This document shows positions 52,399 through 61,917 of a DNA stretch of 64,000 nt, piece by piece. Every line of letters starts with the position of its first letter. Position 1 is the stretch's first letter. The notes under the pieces are model-generated. The model saw nothing but the letters and a program-made list of their open reading frames with translations, searched no databases and was not told where the DNA came from. The translations under genes were made by a program, and so were the position numbers. Source of the DNA: Paractinoplanes ovalisporus (GTDB lineage Bacteria > Actinomycetota > Actinomycetes > Mycobacteriales > Micromonosporaceae); contig NZ_JAENHP010000015.1 in assembly GCF_016834655.1 (NCBI RefSeq), positions 1-64,000 on the forward strand, given 5' to 3'.

Positions 52399-52687
52399 GG
52401 GAAAGCCTCCATGTGATGATCCGGGGATCGGCCGCGGGTACGCGGAGGAGAGGCGTCTGATCGGACCGAATCCGTGCATCCTCGAGCAATTGAAGATCGA
52501 CGCTCGTCATAGTCGGGCACACCGGTACGGCTGGATTGTAGGCCTGGCAACGGGTTGCGGACCTCCGCCGATCATCGGAGCGACACCGTCCGACCGGTCC
52601 CTACGAAGTTGACGAGCAGCACTCCGGGGCTCGGCCGCCCGGTCGCCGTCAGGGGACGGCGACCGGATACTGCGGTTTCGAGAAGGA

Positions 52688-53218
52688 TCAGCAGAAGACG
52701 TTCACGACGTCGACTCCCAGGTTGGCGTGGAAATTGCCCGTGCCCGGGTTGGTGCCGACGACCCAGCCCTTCAGCTCATAGCCCTTGCCGTTCCAGTTGT
52801 AGAGCGAGGCTGAAGCGCCTCTTTGATTCTTGAGCGAGTGGACGTTGTCCATGACCGAACTGCCGCCCAGGCCCACGAAACCGCATCCGATCAGCCACTC
52901 ACGTGAACCGGTGCCGTCGAGTCCACTGTAGAAGCAGGCCGAGGCTTGGGTGGGGCAGTCATAGGCGAAGAGGGCCCGGTCGCGGAACACCCTCACCCCT
53001 GAGCTGTTCATCGGCCCGTCGGTCGATGGCGCCGGGTCCGCGTCCGCCTTCAGTGCGCCGGCTTTGTCCGCGCTGACGGCCGTCGCCCGGGACTGGGCGA
53101 CGAGTTTCGTCTCGACTCCTTCCGCCTGAGCCGTGCCGATGGGAAGCAGGGCGGTGAACAGCGCGAGGACGGCCAGCAAGCCGAACAGCCCCGCGACCCG
53201 GTGTTTGTTTCTCAGCAT
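52688..53218 (-). CDS. Secreted peptidase-inhibitor-I36-like protein
   Basis: The 176-residue protein has a clear signal peptide (RVAGLFGLLAVLALFTALLPIGTAQA) and a Cys-bearing C-terminal domain: CPTQASACFYSGLDGTGSREWLIGCGFVGLGG...MDNVHSLKNQRG...LYNWNGKGYE. This resembles the beta/gamma-crystallin-like I36 inhibitors of actinomycetes. ATG 53218 has GGAAGGG five bases upstream. It follows the TcA-like gene on the same strand 290 bp away; no functional tie is proven. Confidence 0.65.
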   Translation of the reverse strand: MLRNKHRVAGLFGLLAVLALFTALLPIGTAQAEGVETKLVAQSRATAVSADKAGALKADADPAPSTDGPMNSSGVRVFRDRALFAYDCPTQASACFYSGLDGTGSREWLIGCGFVGLGGSSVMDNVHSLKNQRGASASLYNWNGKGYELKGWVVGTNPGTGNFHANLGVDVVNVFC

Positions 53219-53669
53219 GGGAACCCTTCCATCCTTCGGTGATCGACATAGACCGCTGCGGTCGAGACCTTTGTCTAGCGCCCAAGGAGTTGTCTGGCCC
53301 CTGCTCAGGTTGGTCAGACAATCAACTCTGAACAACCCGGAGACAATCGACGGTTGACGATGACTGGGGCGGCGGTGAGCAGCGCGACATCGCGCCCACC
53401 CCGAGCGCCCGACAGCCGACGCGTGCCCAGCTCGGCGACCCCCTCGCGGTCAGCGAGCCGGATTGACTCGACCACCCCAAGATGAGGGTGCGCTGACACC
53501 GAGGCGGAATTTTGCCCGGTTTAAGCAATATTTATGACGGTTCAGTCAGCCAAGATAAAACCTGCTCGTAATATTTGTACGTACAGTCTCGACATGAAGT
53601 ACGGGTGGTGCTTAGAGTCACGTCGACAACTCGCGAGGCCGTGCAGCCTCCAGCCAAGGAGAGTCTTCA
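53219..53669 (+). promoter_or_regulatory. Control region of the sugar ABC operon
   Basis: These 451 bp hold no supported gene. The right half is relatively AT-rich (GCAATATTTATGACGG, AAGATAAAACC, CGTAATATTTG), fitting a promoter. The perfect palindrome TGTAC-GTACA at 53576-53585 lies about 85 bp upstream of the first gene and is a candidate site for the GntR protein at 60401. CAAGGAGAG serves as ribosome site at its end. Confidence 0.45.
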
Positions 53670-54755
53670 ATGACGCGAATTCCACGAGCTCGACGTGCCA
53701 TAACGGCTCTCGCCGCCGCTAGCGCCCTGGTGGTCAGCGTGGCCGCCTGCGGCTCCGGCTCGGACTCCGGCTCGGCCGGTGGCTCGGACAAGGCCAAGGT
53801 GACGCTGATCCTCAAGGACCTGCAGAACCCGTTCTTCACGGCTCTCGCCGACGGGGCCAAGGCCGAGGCGGCGAAGGACAACGTCGAGCTGACCGTCGTG
53901 GCCGCCAAGAAGGACGGCGACGAGCAGGGGCAGATCGACGAGATCGAGAGCGCCGTGCTCAAGGGCCAGGACGGCATCCTGATCCTGCCCAGCGGTCCCG
54001 CGGTCAACAAGGCCATGAACGACGCCAAGGCCCAGGGGGTCACGGTCATCGCGCTGGACACGCCGCCGGACCCGATCGACACCGCCGACATCACCTTCGC
54101 CACCAACAACTTCGAGGCCGGTGAGCTGATCGGCCAGTGGTCGAAGGCGTTCATGGCCGGCAAGCCCGCCGTCATCGCGATGCTCGACCAGTTCAGCGAC
54201 CGGACCATCCAGACCGACCTGAACCGGGACCAGGGCTTCCTGCAGGGCATGGGCATCGACCTGGCCGACAAGACCAAGAAGGGCGACGAGGCCAAGACCG
54301 GCAAGTACGGCGACAACGGCACCTACACGATCGCCTGCCAGGAGCCGACCACCGGGGCCGAGGACGGCGGCCGGACGGCCATGGAGAACTGCCTGACGAA
54401 GAACAAGAACATCAACCTCGTCTACACGATCAACGAGCCGTCCGCGTCCGGTGCGTACAAGGCGCTGCAGGCCGCCGGTCTTCAGGACAAGGTCACCATC
54501 GTCTCCATCGACGGCTCCTGCGACGGCGTCGAGAACGTGACGAAGGGCGTCATCGCCGCGACCTCGCAGCAGTACCCGGTGAAGATGGCCGAGCTGGGCG
54601 TGAAGGCGGTCGCGGACAAGGTGGCCGGCAAGGCGCTGCCCGCGGTGTCCGAGGGGCTGGACTTCTACAACACCGGCACCGCGCTGATCACCGACAAGGC
54701 CGAGGACGGCGTCAAGTCGACCTCGACCGCCGACGGCTCGAAGATCTGCTGGTGA
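53670..54755 (+). CDS. Sugar ABC transporter, substrate-binding lipoprotein
   Basis: The 361-residue protein has a lipoprotein signal ending ALVVSVAAC and a periplasmic-binding type I fold (Peripla_BP_4): VTLILKDLQNPFFTALADGAKAEA, GQIDEIESAVLKGQDGILILPSG and TIVSIDGSCDGVENV. Its relatives bind ribose, fructose or similar sugars. It heads the operon with permease, ATPase, aldolase and kinases. AAGGAGAG lies upstream of ATG 53670. Confidence 0.92.
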   Translation: MTRIPRARRAITALAAASALVVSVAACGSGSDSGSAGGSDKAKVTLILKDLQNPFFTALADGAKAEAAKDNVELTVVAAKKDGDEQGQIDEIESAVLKGQDGILILPSGPAVNKAMNDAKAQGVTVIALDTPPDPIDTADITFATNNFEAGELIGQWSKAFMAGKPAVIAMLDQFSDRTIQTDLNRDQGFLQGMGIDLADKTKKGDEAKTGKYGDNGTYTIACQEPTTGAEDGGRTAMENCLTKNKNINLVYTINEPSASGAYKALQAAGLQDKVTIVSIDGSCDGVENVTKGVIAATSQQYPVKMAELGVKAVADKVAGKALPAVSEGLDFYNTGTALITDKAEDGVKSTSTADGSKICW

Positions 54756-54756
54756 C

Positions 54757-55782
54757 ATGACCGCCACCGACGTCGAGACGAAGGGTCCCGCGGCGAAGAG
54801 CCGCGGGGCCACCCCGCTGCAGCGGGCTCAGCACATCCTGCACGAGCATTCCTGGGTCAGCCCGCTGGTGCTGCTGGTGCTGTCGATCGTGGTGTTCACC
54901 ATCCTGAACCCCGCGTTCGCCCAGCCCCGCGCGATCTCGCTGCTGTTGCAGCAGACCGCCGTCATCGCCGCCCTGGCCGTCGGCCAGACGCTGATCATCA
55001 TCACCGGTGGCATCGACCTGTCGGTCGGTGCGGCCGCGATCCTGGCCTGCATGTCCTCGGCGCTGCTGGCCGCCAACGGTGTGCTGCCGGCGCCGGCCGC
55101 GATCCTGGTCGGCGTTCTCATCGGCGCGATCTGCGGTCTGCTCAACGGGCTGCTGGTGTCGCGGGTCAAGCTGCCCCCGTTCATCGTCACGCTGGGCACG
55201 CTCAGCGTGTTCACGGCGATCACGTTGATGCTGACCGGTGGGTCCACGGTCCAGGGCGACGAGATGCCGTCGTGGATGACCGCCGCCGGTGAGCGGGTGC
55301 CGTTGTTCGGCCTCGATCTCAACGTGGGCATCATCGTGGTGGCCCTGATCTACGTGGCCGTCGGCTATGCCCTCGGGTTCACCGCGTGGGGCCGTCGGGT
55401 CTTCGCCGTCGGTGACGCGCCCGAGGCCGCCCGCCTCGCCGGTATCTCGGTCAGCCGGGTGCTGGTCAGCGTCTACCTGGTGGCCGGGGTCATCTACGGC
55501 ATCGCCGCCTGGGTTCTGATCGGCCGGGCCGGGGCCGCCTCACCCAACGGTGTCGTCGACGCCAACCTGGCCAGCATCACGGCCGTCGTCATCGGCGGCA
55601 CCAGCCTCTTCGGCGGGCGGGGCGGCGTGGTCGGCACGGTTCTGGGCGCCCTGATCGTGCAGAGCTTCGCCATCGGGCTGACCCTCGTCGGCCTCGACGA
55701 CGAGTACCGCGTTCTGGCGGTCGGCATCCTCGTGATCGCTGCTGTGGCCGCCGACCAGTGGATCAGGAAGGTGCGCTCGTGA
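54757..55782 (+). CDS. Sugar ABC transporter permease (RbsC/FrcC type)
   Basis: The 341-residue protein has about 8-10 membrane helices and the family block QTLIIITGGIDLSVGAAAILACMSSALLAANG, followed by GTLSVFTAITLMLTGG and the coupling region AVGDAPEAARLAGISVSRV. It starts one base after the binding-protein stop and ends overlapping the ATPase start, so the three import genes are one transcript. Confidence 0.93.
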   Translation: MTATDVETKGPAAKSRGATPLQRAQHILHEHSWVSPLVLLVLSIVVFTILNPAFAQPRAISLLLQQTAVIAALAVGQTLIIITGGIDLSVGAAAILACMSSALLAANGVLPAPAAILVGVLIGAICGLLNGLLVSRVKLPPFIVTLGTLSVFTAITLMLTGGSTVQGDEMPSWMTAAGERVPLFGLDLNVGIIVVALIYVAVGYALGFTAWGRRVFAVGDAPEAARLAGISVSRVLVSVYLVAGVIYGIAAWVLIGRAGAASPNGVVDANLASITAVVIGGTSLFGGRGGVVGTVLGALIVQSFAIGLTLVGLDDEYRVLAVGILVIAAVAADQWIRKVRS

Positions 55783-56552
55783 CCGACACCCTGCAGAAGC
55801 GCCCGGTGCTGTCCGCCCGTGGCCTGCGCAAGACGTTCGGCAAGGTCGTCGGTCTGCGCGGCGTCGACCTCGACGTCTACCCGGGCGAGGTGCTGGCGAT
55901 CATCGGCGACAACGGCGCCGGCAAGTCCACGCTGATCCAGTGCCTGACCGGGGCCCTGGTGCCCGACGAGGGAACGCTCGAGCTCGACGGGAAGCAGGTC
56001 TCGTTCAAGCGGCCCCAGGACGCCAAGGACGTCGGCATCGAGACGGTCTACCAGTCGCTGGCCATGTCGCCGGCCCTGGACATCGCCTCCAACATGTTCC
56101 TGGGCCGGGAGATCCGCCGGCCGGGCCCGCTCGGGTCGGTGCTGCGCCTGCTGGACACCAAGTCGATGCGTCAGAAGTCGATGGAAGCCGTGCAGCAGCT
56201 GGGTATCCGCACCATCCAGAACCCCGGCCAGCGCGTCGAGACGCTCTCCGGCGGTCAGCGCCAGGCGATCGCCGTGGCCCGGGCCGCCGCGTTCGGCTCC
56301 AAGCTGGTCGTCCTCGACGAGCCGACGGCTGCCCTCGGCGTACGGGAATCGGGTCTTGTCATCGACGCGATCAAGGCACTGCGGGACCGGGGCCTGCCGG
56401 TGATCCTGATCAGCCACAACATGCCGCACGTGTGGGAGATCGCCGACCGGATCCACATTCAGCGGCTCGGCGGATCGGCCGGTGTGATCACGCCGTCCAG
56501 CCACGACATGACGGAAGGCGTCGCGATCATGACCGGCGCGAAGACGCTCTGA
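55779..56552 (+). CDS. Sugar ABC transporter ATPase (FrcA type, single domain)
   Basis: The 257-residue protein has Walker A (IIGDNGAGKSTLIQCLTG), Q-loop, signature LSGGQRQAIAVARA, Walker B (LVVLDEPTAALGV) and the switch His (ILISHNM). It is one ABC domain, not the fused pair of RbsA, as in the Frc fructose/mannose/ribose transporters. GTG 55779 overlaps the permease stop (GTGA). Confidence 0.92.
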   Translation: MTDTLQKRPVLSARGLRKTFGKVVGLRGVDLDVYPGEVLAIIGDNGAGKSTLIQCLTGALVPDEGTLELDGKQVSFKRPQDAKDVGIETVYQSLAMSPALDIASNMFLGREIRRPGPLGSVLRLLDTKSMRQKSMEAVQQLGIRTIQNPGQRVETLSGGQRQAIAVARAAAFGSKLVVLDEPTAALGVRESGLVIDAIKALRDRGLPVILISHNMPHVWEIADRIHIQRLGGSAGVITPSSHDMTEGVAIMTGAKTL

Positions 56553-56582
56553 ACCCCGTACGGGAAATGAAGGGATTTTGAC

Positions 56583-57422
56583 ATGGGTCTCGTCAGTGGG
56601 CTTGAAGTCATCGACGAGTGCGTCTCGCGGGGGTTGGTGGCGGGCGCCTTCAACACCACCAACATCGAGACCACGATGGGCATCGTCCAGGCCGTCGAGA
56701 ACACCGGCGTCCCGACCTTCATCCAGGTCGCCCCGACCAACGCGGTGCTGTCGGGCTACGAGTACATCTACGACATGGTCAGCCGGCGGCTCGCCTCGGT
56801 CGGCGTCCCGGTGGCGCTGCACCTCGATCACGGCCGCACGCTGGACGACGTCAGCGAGTCCCTGGCGGCCGGGTTCACCTCGATCATGATGGACGCGTCG
56901 GGGTACGAGTACGACAAGAACGTGTCGCTCTCGCAGAAGGCCCGGCAGCTCACCCCGGCCCGGTACGCGCTCGAGGTCGAGCTCGGCAGCATCGGCGGCA
57001 AGGAGGACGACCAGGGGCCGGAGCGCGAGGCGACCACCGACCCGGCCCAGGTGGCGGCGTTCGTCGAGGCGACCGGCGCCGAGCTGCTGGCGGTCTCGGT
57101 CGGCAACGTGCACGGCTACGCCCCCGACGTGCGCATCGACGAGGAGCTGCTGCGGCAGGTCCAGCAGGCCAGTGCCGTCCCGCTGGTCATCCACGGCGGT
57201 TCGGGGCTGCCGGCCGAGCAGCTGGCCCGCCTCAACGAGTTCGGGGTGGTCAAGGTCAACGTGGCCAGCGACCTGCGTAACGCCATGATCAGGACGTTCG
57301 GCGAGGCGTACGCGGCCAACCCGAACGAGACCTCGCTGATCCGGGTGTCGCGTCAGGCCGTCACGGCGATCACCGACGTGGTCGAGGCCCGCATCCGGAC
57401 GCTCAACCCCAAGCTGTCATGA
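56583..57422 (+). CDS. Class II ketose-bisphosphate aldolase
   Basis: The 279-residue protein has the zinc-ligand segments HLDHGRTLDDV, GNVHGYAP and VIHGGSGLP, and ELGSIGGKED of the FbaA/GatY/KbaY/IolJ family. It cleaves a ketose phosphate to dihydroxyacetone phosphate plus an aldehyde. It lies 30 bp after the ABC ATPase and its stop overlaps the next kinase (ATGA). Substrate cannot be read from the sequence. Confidence 0.92.
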   Translation: MGLVSGLEVIDECVSRGLVAGAFNTTNIETTMGIVQAVENTGVPTFIQVAPTNAVLSGYEYIYDMVSRRLASVGVPVALHLDHGRTLDDVSESLAAGFTSIMMDASGYEYDKNVSLSQKARQLTPARYALEVELGSIGGKEDDQGPEREATTDPAQVAAFVEATGAELLAVSVGNVHGYAPDVRIDEELLRQVQQASAVPLVIHGGSGLPAEQLARLNEFGVVKVNVASDLRNAMIRTFGEAYAANPNETSLIRVSRQAVTAITDVVEARIRTLNPKLS

Positions 57423-58864
57423 AGCCCACGATCACGATCGACATCGGCACGACCCGGGTCAAGCTCGGCTTCTTCGACGCCGACGGCAATCAGCTGGCGT
57501 CGGACAAGCAGCCCACGCCCAACGTGACCGACGCCTGGGGGATCGTCTACGACGTGGACGCCCTTCTGGCGATCATCATGCGATTCGTCAAGAACCTGGA
57601 ACCGGCGCACAAGGACGCCGTCGAACGGATCGCCATCGCCGGTGTCGGCGAGTCCGGGGGCCTGGTCGGAGCCGATCTCCAGCTCCGCTCACCGATGATC
57701 CTCTGGCACGACCAGCGGGGCGCCGCCCTGATCAACGGGCTCGGCAACAGCGCGCGGTCGCGGATCTACCGGGTGACGGGACTTCCGCCGAACGCCAACT
57801 ACGCGCTGTCGAAGGTCGCATGGGCGGTCGCCAACACCCCGGGCGGCACCGATGATCTGCGCTGGCTGAACGTCTCCGAATACGTGGCGGCCTGGCTGAC
57901 CGGCGAGCGCTGGGCCGAGTACTCGCTGGCCAGCCGGACCATGGCCCTCGATCTGCGCGCGGGCGTCTGGTCGGAGGAGATGTGCGAGCTGGCCGGGGTC
58001 AGTCCCGGGCTCTTCCCGGAGCTGCGGCACGCCGATCAGGGGCAGGAGATCTCCAAGGAGATCGCGGGCGAGACGAAGCTGCCGTCGTCGGTCAGCGTGC
58101 ATGTCGTCGGGCACGACCACATGGTGGGCGCGGTGGGCGCCGGTCTGCGCAAGGGCGAGGTGCTCAATTCGACCGGTACGACGGAGGGTGTGCTGCTGCT
58201 GAGCGACGAGCCGAGCCTGGACAGCTACTCGGCCCGGTCGATGCTCGCCAACGGCCTCGCCTGCGACGGCTCGGGCTACACCCTGTTCGCCTCGATCCCC
58301 ACCGGCGGCTCGGCCTTCGAGACCCTGCAGCGGATGCTCGGCATGTCGGAGTCGATGCTGGCGACGTGCGTGGCCGCCCTGAGCGAACGGTATCTGTCCG
58401 GCAAGATCGACCTGGCGGCCATCCCGGTCGTCGTGCCCCAGTTCCGGGGCAGCCCGCCGCCGGAGAAATCCTCGAAGGCCCGCGGGCTCATCGCCAACCT
58501 CAGCAGCGACGTCCGGGCCGAGGACATCGTGTTCGGCTGCTTCCTCGGCCTGGCCATCCAGTTCAGCACGGTGCTGGAACTGTTCCGGACCGACACCACC
58601 ACGATCAAGGTGATCGGGCCGGCCAGCGAGAACCGGCTCTGGCTGCACCTGAAGGCCGACTTCCTCGGAGCCGACCTGAGCGTCTCGAAGTTCCCCGAAG
58701 TGGTGTCCCGGGGTGCTCAGGCCCTGGCCTCGGCCCAGACCGGCAGCTGGGACTCGTGCCGGCCCTCGGCGGTGCAGGCCGACCCCGGCCGGCACGCCCA
58801 GCTGCGCGAATGGCGTGAATCGGTGCGACCGGTCATGCGCAACCTCGGGCACATCGCATGGTGA
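57419..58864 (+). CDS. FGGY-family carbohydrate kinase 1
   Basis: The 481-residue protein has the N-terminal phosphate motif TIDIGTTRVKLGFFD, the hinge ILWHDQRG, the nucleotide region NSTGTTEGVLLL and a C-terminal VIGPASENRLWLHLKADF. FGGY kinases phosphorylate sugars or polyols with ATP. It is translationally coupled to the aldolase and overlaps the second kinase. It is quite different from kinase 2, so the two probably act on different substrates or positions. Confidence 0.9.
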   Translation: MKPTITIDIGTTRVKLGFFDADGNQLASDKQPTPNVTDAWGIVYDVDALLAIIMRFVKNLEPAHKDAVERIAIAGVGESGGLVGADLQLRSPMILWHDQRGAALINGLGNSARSRIYRVTGLPPNANYALSKVAWAVANTPGGTDDLRWLNVSEYVAAWLTGERWAEYSLASRTMALDLRAGVWSEEMCELAGVSPGLFPELRHADQGQEISKEIAGETKLPSSVSVHVVGHDHMVGAVGAGLRKGEVLNSTGTTEGVLLLSDEPSLDSYSARSMLANGLACDGSGYTLFASIPTGGSAFETLQRMLGMSESMLATCVAALSERYLSGKIDLAAIPVVVPQFRGSPPPEKSSKARGLIANLSSDVRAEDIVFGCFLGLAIQFSTVLELFRTDTTTIKVIGPASENRLWLHLKADFLGADLSVSKFPEVVSRGAQALASAQTGSWDSCRPSAVQADPGRHAQLREWRESVRPVMRNLGHIAW

Positions 58865-60339
58865 CGCTCGTGGCCGGGATCGACTCCTCGACCCAGAGTT
58901 GCAAGGTCGAGGTCCGGGAACTGCACACCGGCCGGCTGATCCGGGAGGGCCGGGCGCCGCACCCGCCCCAGAAGATCGTCGACCCGGAGGAATGGTGGCA
59001 GGCCCTGCTGCTGGCCGTGCAGCGAGCCGGTGGCCTGCACGACGTGTCGGCGCTGTCGGTCAGCGGGCAGCAGCACACCCCGGTGTTCCTCGACCAGAAC
59101 GGCGCGGTGGTCCGGGACTCGCCGCTGTGGAACGACACCGGTTCGCACCCGCAGGTCGTGGCGCTGAACTCCGAGCTCGGATCCGGCGAATGGGTACGGC
59201 GTACGGGACTGCCGATCACGTTGTCGGACACCGTCGTGAAGCTGCGCTGGCTGCGCGACACCGACCCGGAGAGCACCCGTCGCACCGCGGCCGTCGCCGT
59301 CGTCCACGACTGGCTCACCTGGCGCCTCATGGGCTTCGGACCGGGCCGGGCCGACTTCAGCCGGCTGGTCACCGACCGCTCGGAGGCCAGTGGCACGGGA
59401 TACTGGTCGGGTGAGACCGGTGACTACTGCACCGACCTCGTGCAGCACGCCCTCGGCAAGAACGTGATTCTGCCCCGGTTGCTCGGTCCGCTGGACCGCG
59501 CCGGCGTCACGTCCCCGGGGATCCCGGGCATCCCGGCCGGAGTGGTGATCGGCGCGGGCAGCGGGGACAACGCCGCGGCCGCCCTGGCCCTGCAACTGCG
59601 GGTCGGCGACGCCGTCATGTCGCTCGGCACGTCCGGGGTGGTCTACAGCCGCAGCGCGCAACCCGTGCACGACTACTCGCGGGTCATCTGCAGCTACGCC
59701 GACGCCACCGGTGACCATCTGCCGCTGGGCGCGACGCTCAACGCCGCCCGCGACCTGGATGCCGGGATCGCCGTGCTGGGCTGCGACTACGACGAACTGT
59801 CGGCCCTGGCCCTGCAGGCCGCGCCCGGCGCCGGCGGTCTCACCCTGCTCCCCTACTTCGAGGGTGAGCGCACTCCCGACCTGCCGGAGGCGACGGCCTC
59901 GCTGCACGGCGCCACGCTGGCCAACTTCACCCGGCCGAACTTCGCGCGCGCGGTGATCGAGGGCATGCTGGCCAGCCAGGTGGTCATGATCGAGGCGATC
60001 CGCGCCTGCGACGTGCCGGTGAACCGGCTCCTGCTCATCGGCGGGGCCGCCCGGAGCCCCGCCGTGCAGCAGGTGCTGACCGAGATCATCGACGTTCCCC
60101 TGCTGCTGCCCGAGCCGGGCGAATACGTGACGATCGGCGCGGCGGTCCAGGCCGGCGGGGCGCTCAGCGGACACTTCCCGGACTGGCATCCGGTCGTCCG
60201 GGAGGTGCCGCGGGCCGAGACCTCGAGCCTGATCATGAGCCAGCACCGGGCCGCCCGGAAGGCTCTGGCCTACGACCCGGCACCCCCGATGGCCGCGGTG
60301 TCCCCGCTCGACCGGCTCCGTAACGCGGCCGCGAGTTGA
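58858..60339 (+). CDS. FGGY-family carbohydrate kinase 2 (xylulokinase-like)
   Basis: The 493-residue protein has AGIDSSTQSCKVEVREL, SVSGQQHTPVFLD, PLWNDTGS, GSGDNAAAALALQLRVGDAVMSLGTSGVVY and LLLIGGAARSPAVQQVLTEI, the pattern of XylB-type D-xylulokinases. It overlaps kinase 1 by 7 bp and ends the catabolic part of the operon. Two FGGY kinases with one aldolase suggest two phosphorylations before cleavage, or two sugars converging; this is inference. Confidence 0.9.
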   Translation: MVTLVAGIDSSTQSCKVEVRELHTGRLIREGRAPHPPQKIVDPEEWWQALLLAVQRAGGLHDVSALSVSGQQHTPVFLDQNGAVVRDSPLWNDTGSHPQVVALNSELGSGEWVRRTGLPITLSDTVVKLRWLRDTDPESTRRTAAVAVVHDWLTWRLMGFGPGRADFSRLVTDRSEASGTGYWSGETGDYCTDLVQHALGKNVILPRLLGPLDRAGVTSPGIPGIPAGVVIGAGSGDNAAAALALQLRVGDAVMSLGTSGVVYSRSAQPVHDYSRVICSYADATGDHLPLGATLNAARDLDAGIAVLGCDYDELSALALQAAPGAGGLTLLPYFEGERTPDLPEATASLHGATLANFTRPNFARAVIEGMLASQVVMIEAIRACDVPVNRLLLIGGAARSPAVQQVLTEIIDVPLLLPEPGEYVTIGAAVQAGGALSGHFPDWHPVVREVPRAETSSLIMSQHRAARKALAYDPAPPMAAVSPLDRLRNAAAS

Positions 60340-60352
60340 GTCCGGCCGATCT

Positions 60353-60362
60353 TGTCATGACA
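60353..60362. promoter_or_regulatory. Palindrome before gntR
   Basis: TGTCATGACA is a perfect 10-bp palindrome 38 bp upstream of the regulator start. The TGT...ACA frame is shared with TGTACGTACA at 53576-53585 before the operon. The two may be operators of the same GntR protein, though the centres differ. Confidence 0.4.
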
Positions 60363-60400
60363 CTGGTCCGTAAGATTCGTCGGAGCCGATGGGAGGTGCG

Positions 60401-61165
60401 ATGACAGGCATTGATCGGGCCTCTCCGGTGCCTTACTACGTGCAGCTCTACGACCTGTTGCTGCGCATGATCCAGGACGGGGAGCTGGAACCGGGGCAGA
60501 GACTGCCCGGCGAGAGCGAACTGCATCGTGACTACGCCCTCTCCCGGCCCACCGTCCGCCAGGCTCTCGACATGCTGGAGGCCAACGGCTACGCCCAGAA
60601 GGTGGCGCGGCGCGGCTATTTCGTGGCCGCGTCCGAGGCGCCGAAGGGCTGGCTGATCGAGGGCCTGGGCGGTTTCCTGGAGAACGGTCTGGGGCACGGC
60701 GATCCGCACGTGACCACCACGGTGGTGCACTCCGGCGAGCAGCAACTCTCCGACGAGATCACCGCCGCCCTGCGCATTCCGCGCAGTTCCGTCGGATTTG
60801 TTCTCGAGCGGGTCCGCAGCGTCGCCGGAACCCCGGCCCTGTTCAGCACGAACTGGACGCCACCGGCAGTGGCCGGCGTGGTCGCCGCCGCCACCGGCGT
60901 TCGCGACGGGACGTCGTCGCTGACGCTCGCCCTGCGCGCGGGCGGCTACGCGGCCGCCGGCGCACGACGGGTCATCCACGCTGTCACCCCGAGCCCGGAG
61001 ATCGCCGAGCACCTCAAGGTCCCGCAGTCCACGCCGCTGCTGCGGATCCGCTCCACCACGTGGGACAAGCTGCACGTGCCCTACGACCACTACGAGACCT
61101 GGCTACGGACCGACATCGTGCCGATCGTGGTCGACGCCACCACCCGCGGAGCCGAGTCCACCTAG
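60401..61165 (+). CDS. GntR/HutC-family regulator with UTRA domain
   Basis: The 254-residue protein has a GntR HTH (YVQLYDLLLRMIQDGELEPGQRLPGESELHRDYALSRPTVRQALDMLEANG). A UTRA ligand domain follows with SSVGFVLERVRSVAGTPALFSTNW and the final PYDHYETWLRTD. Such proteins bind sugar phosphates or related ligands. GGGAGG lies 4 bp before ATG 60401. It follows the sugar operon on the same strand and is its likely regulator. Confidence 0.92.
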   Translation: MTGIDRASPVPYYVQLYDLLLRMIQDGELEPGQRLPGESELHRDYALSRPTVRQALDMLEANGYAQKVARRGYFVAASEAPKGWLIEGLGGFLENGLGHGDPHVTTTVVHSGEQQLSDEITAALRIPRSSVGFVLERVRSVAGTPALFSTNWTPPAVAGVVAAATGVRDGTSSLTLALRAGGYAAAGARRVIHAVTPSPEIAEHLKVPQSTPLLRIRSTTWDKLHVPYDHYETWLRTDIVPIVVDATTRGAEST

Positions 61166-61171
61166 AACCAC

Positions 61172-61203
61172 CCGGCCCGGACCATGCGGTCCGGGCCGGT
61201 TTT
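61172..61203 (+). terminator. Strong Rho-independent terminator
   Basis: CCGGCCCGGACC pairs perfectly with GGTCCGGGCCGG across an ATGC loop and is followed by TTTT. It closes the gntR transcript and faces the convergent gene at 61208-61771. Confidence 0.9.
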
Positions 61204-61207
61204 CTGA

Positions 61208-61771
61208 CTATCGGAGGCGGGCCATGGCCGCCCGGGCGAGCCCGTTCGCCAGGGTCGGATCGCCGGCGCCCAGATACGAGTCGGACACCATGATCACTAC
61301 GACGTGGCGGCCCACCGCTGCCGCCACGTAGGCGACCCAGCGGTCGCCCAGGTCGTAGTTGCCGAGGAACAACACGGTGTCGGGGCCCAGGTGGTCCTCG
61401 GCGACCGGGTCGAAGCCGTTGTCGGCGCCGCCGACGCCGCAGTCGGTGAGTTGGGACTTCAGCTCGGTGAGGTAGCGCTGAGCGCCGTCACCGCGGAAGC
61501 GGGCCACGTTCTGATAGATGCGGAACCGGGTGTCGTAGTCGGCGGCCTGGGCTCTGCTCGCCACGGGGTGCGGGATCGGACGGTCCGCGCAGGGCTGGGG
61601 CAGCAGCGGCCACGCCAGTCCCTCCTCGACCGGCCCAGGCACCGCGCCACCCAGGTCGTCCGGTTGCAGCATGAGCCGATCCGGGATCCCCCGTGGTCCC
61701 GCCGCGGCGGGCCCGGTCGCGGCCAGCAGGGCCACCACCACCGCAATCATCGCAGTCAATATGCGTCGCAT
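61208..61771 (-). CDS. Secreted protein of unknown function
   Basis: The 187-residue protein starts MRRILTAMIAVVVALLAATGPAAAGP, a clean signal peptide. The mature part has two cysteines (CADRPIP and LTDCGVGG), a helical segment with FRIYQNVARFRGDGAQRYLTELKSQ and a beta strand VVVIMVSDSYLG. The arrangement is similar to extracellular PknH-like sensor domains of actinobacteria, but this is a weak resemblance. Upstream ATGs at 61783 and 61780 are alternatives. Confidence 0.65.
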   Translation of the reverse strand: MRRILTAMIAVVVALLAATGPAAAGPRGIPDRLMLQPDDLGGAVPGPVEEGLAWPLLPQPCADRPIPHPVASRAQAADYDTRFRIYQNVARFRGDGAQRYLTELKSQLTDCGVGGADNGFDPVAEDHLGPDTVLFLGNYDLGDRWVAYVAAAVGRHVVVIMVSDSYLGAGDPTLANGLARAAMARLR

Positions 61772-61917
61772 GCCGGCCATCATTGCTGCCGCCCGCAACC
61801 CGAGCACAGATCGCGGCGTCCAGGTGATGTCCAGTGCGTGTCCAGCCCGGCTGAATAGCTTTTCCGCAATGGATCACAGCGCGACGGACAAACGCGCAGC
61901 GGAATGAAAGAGGGGAC

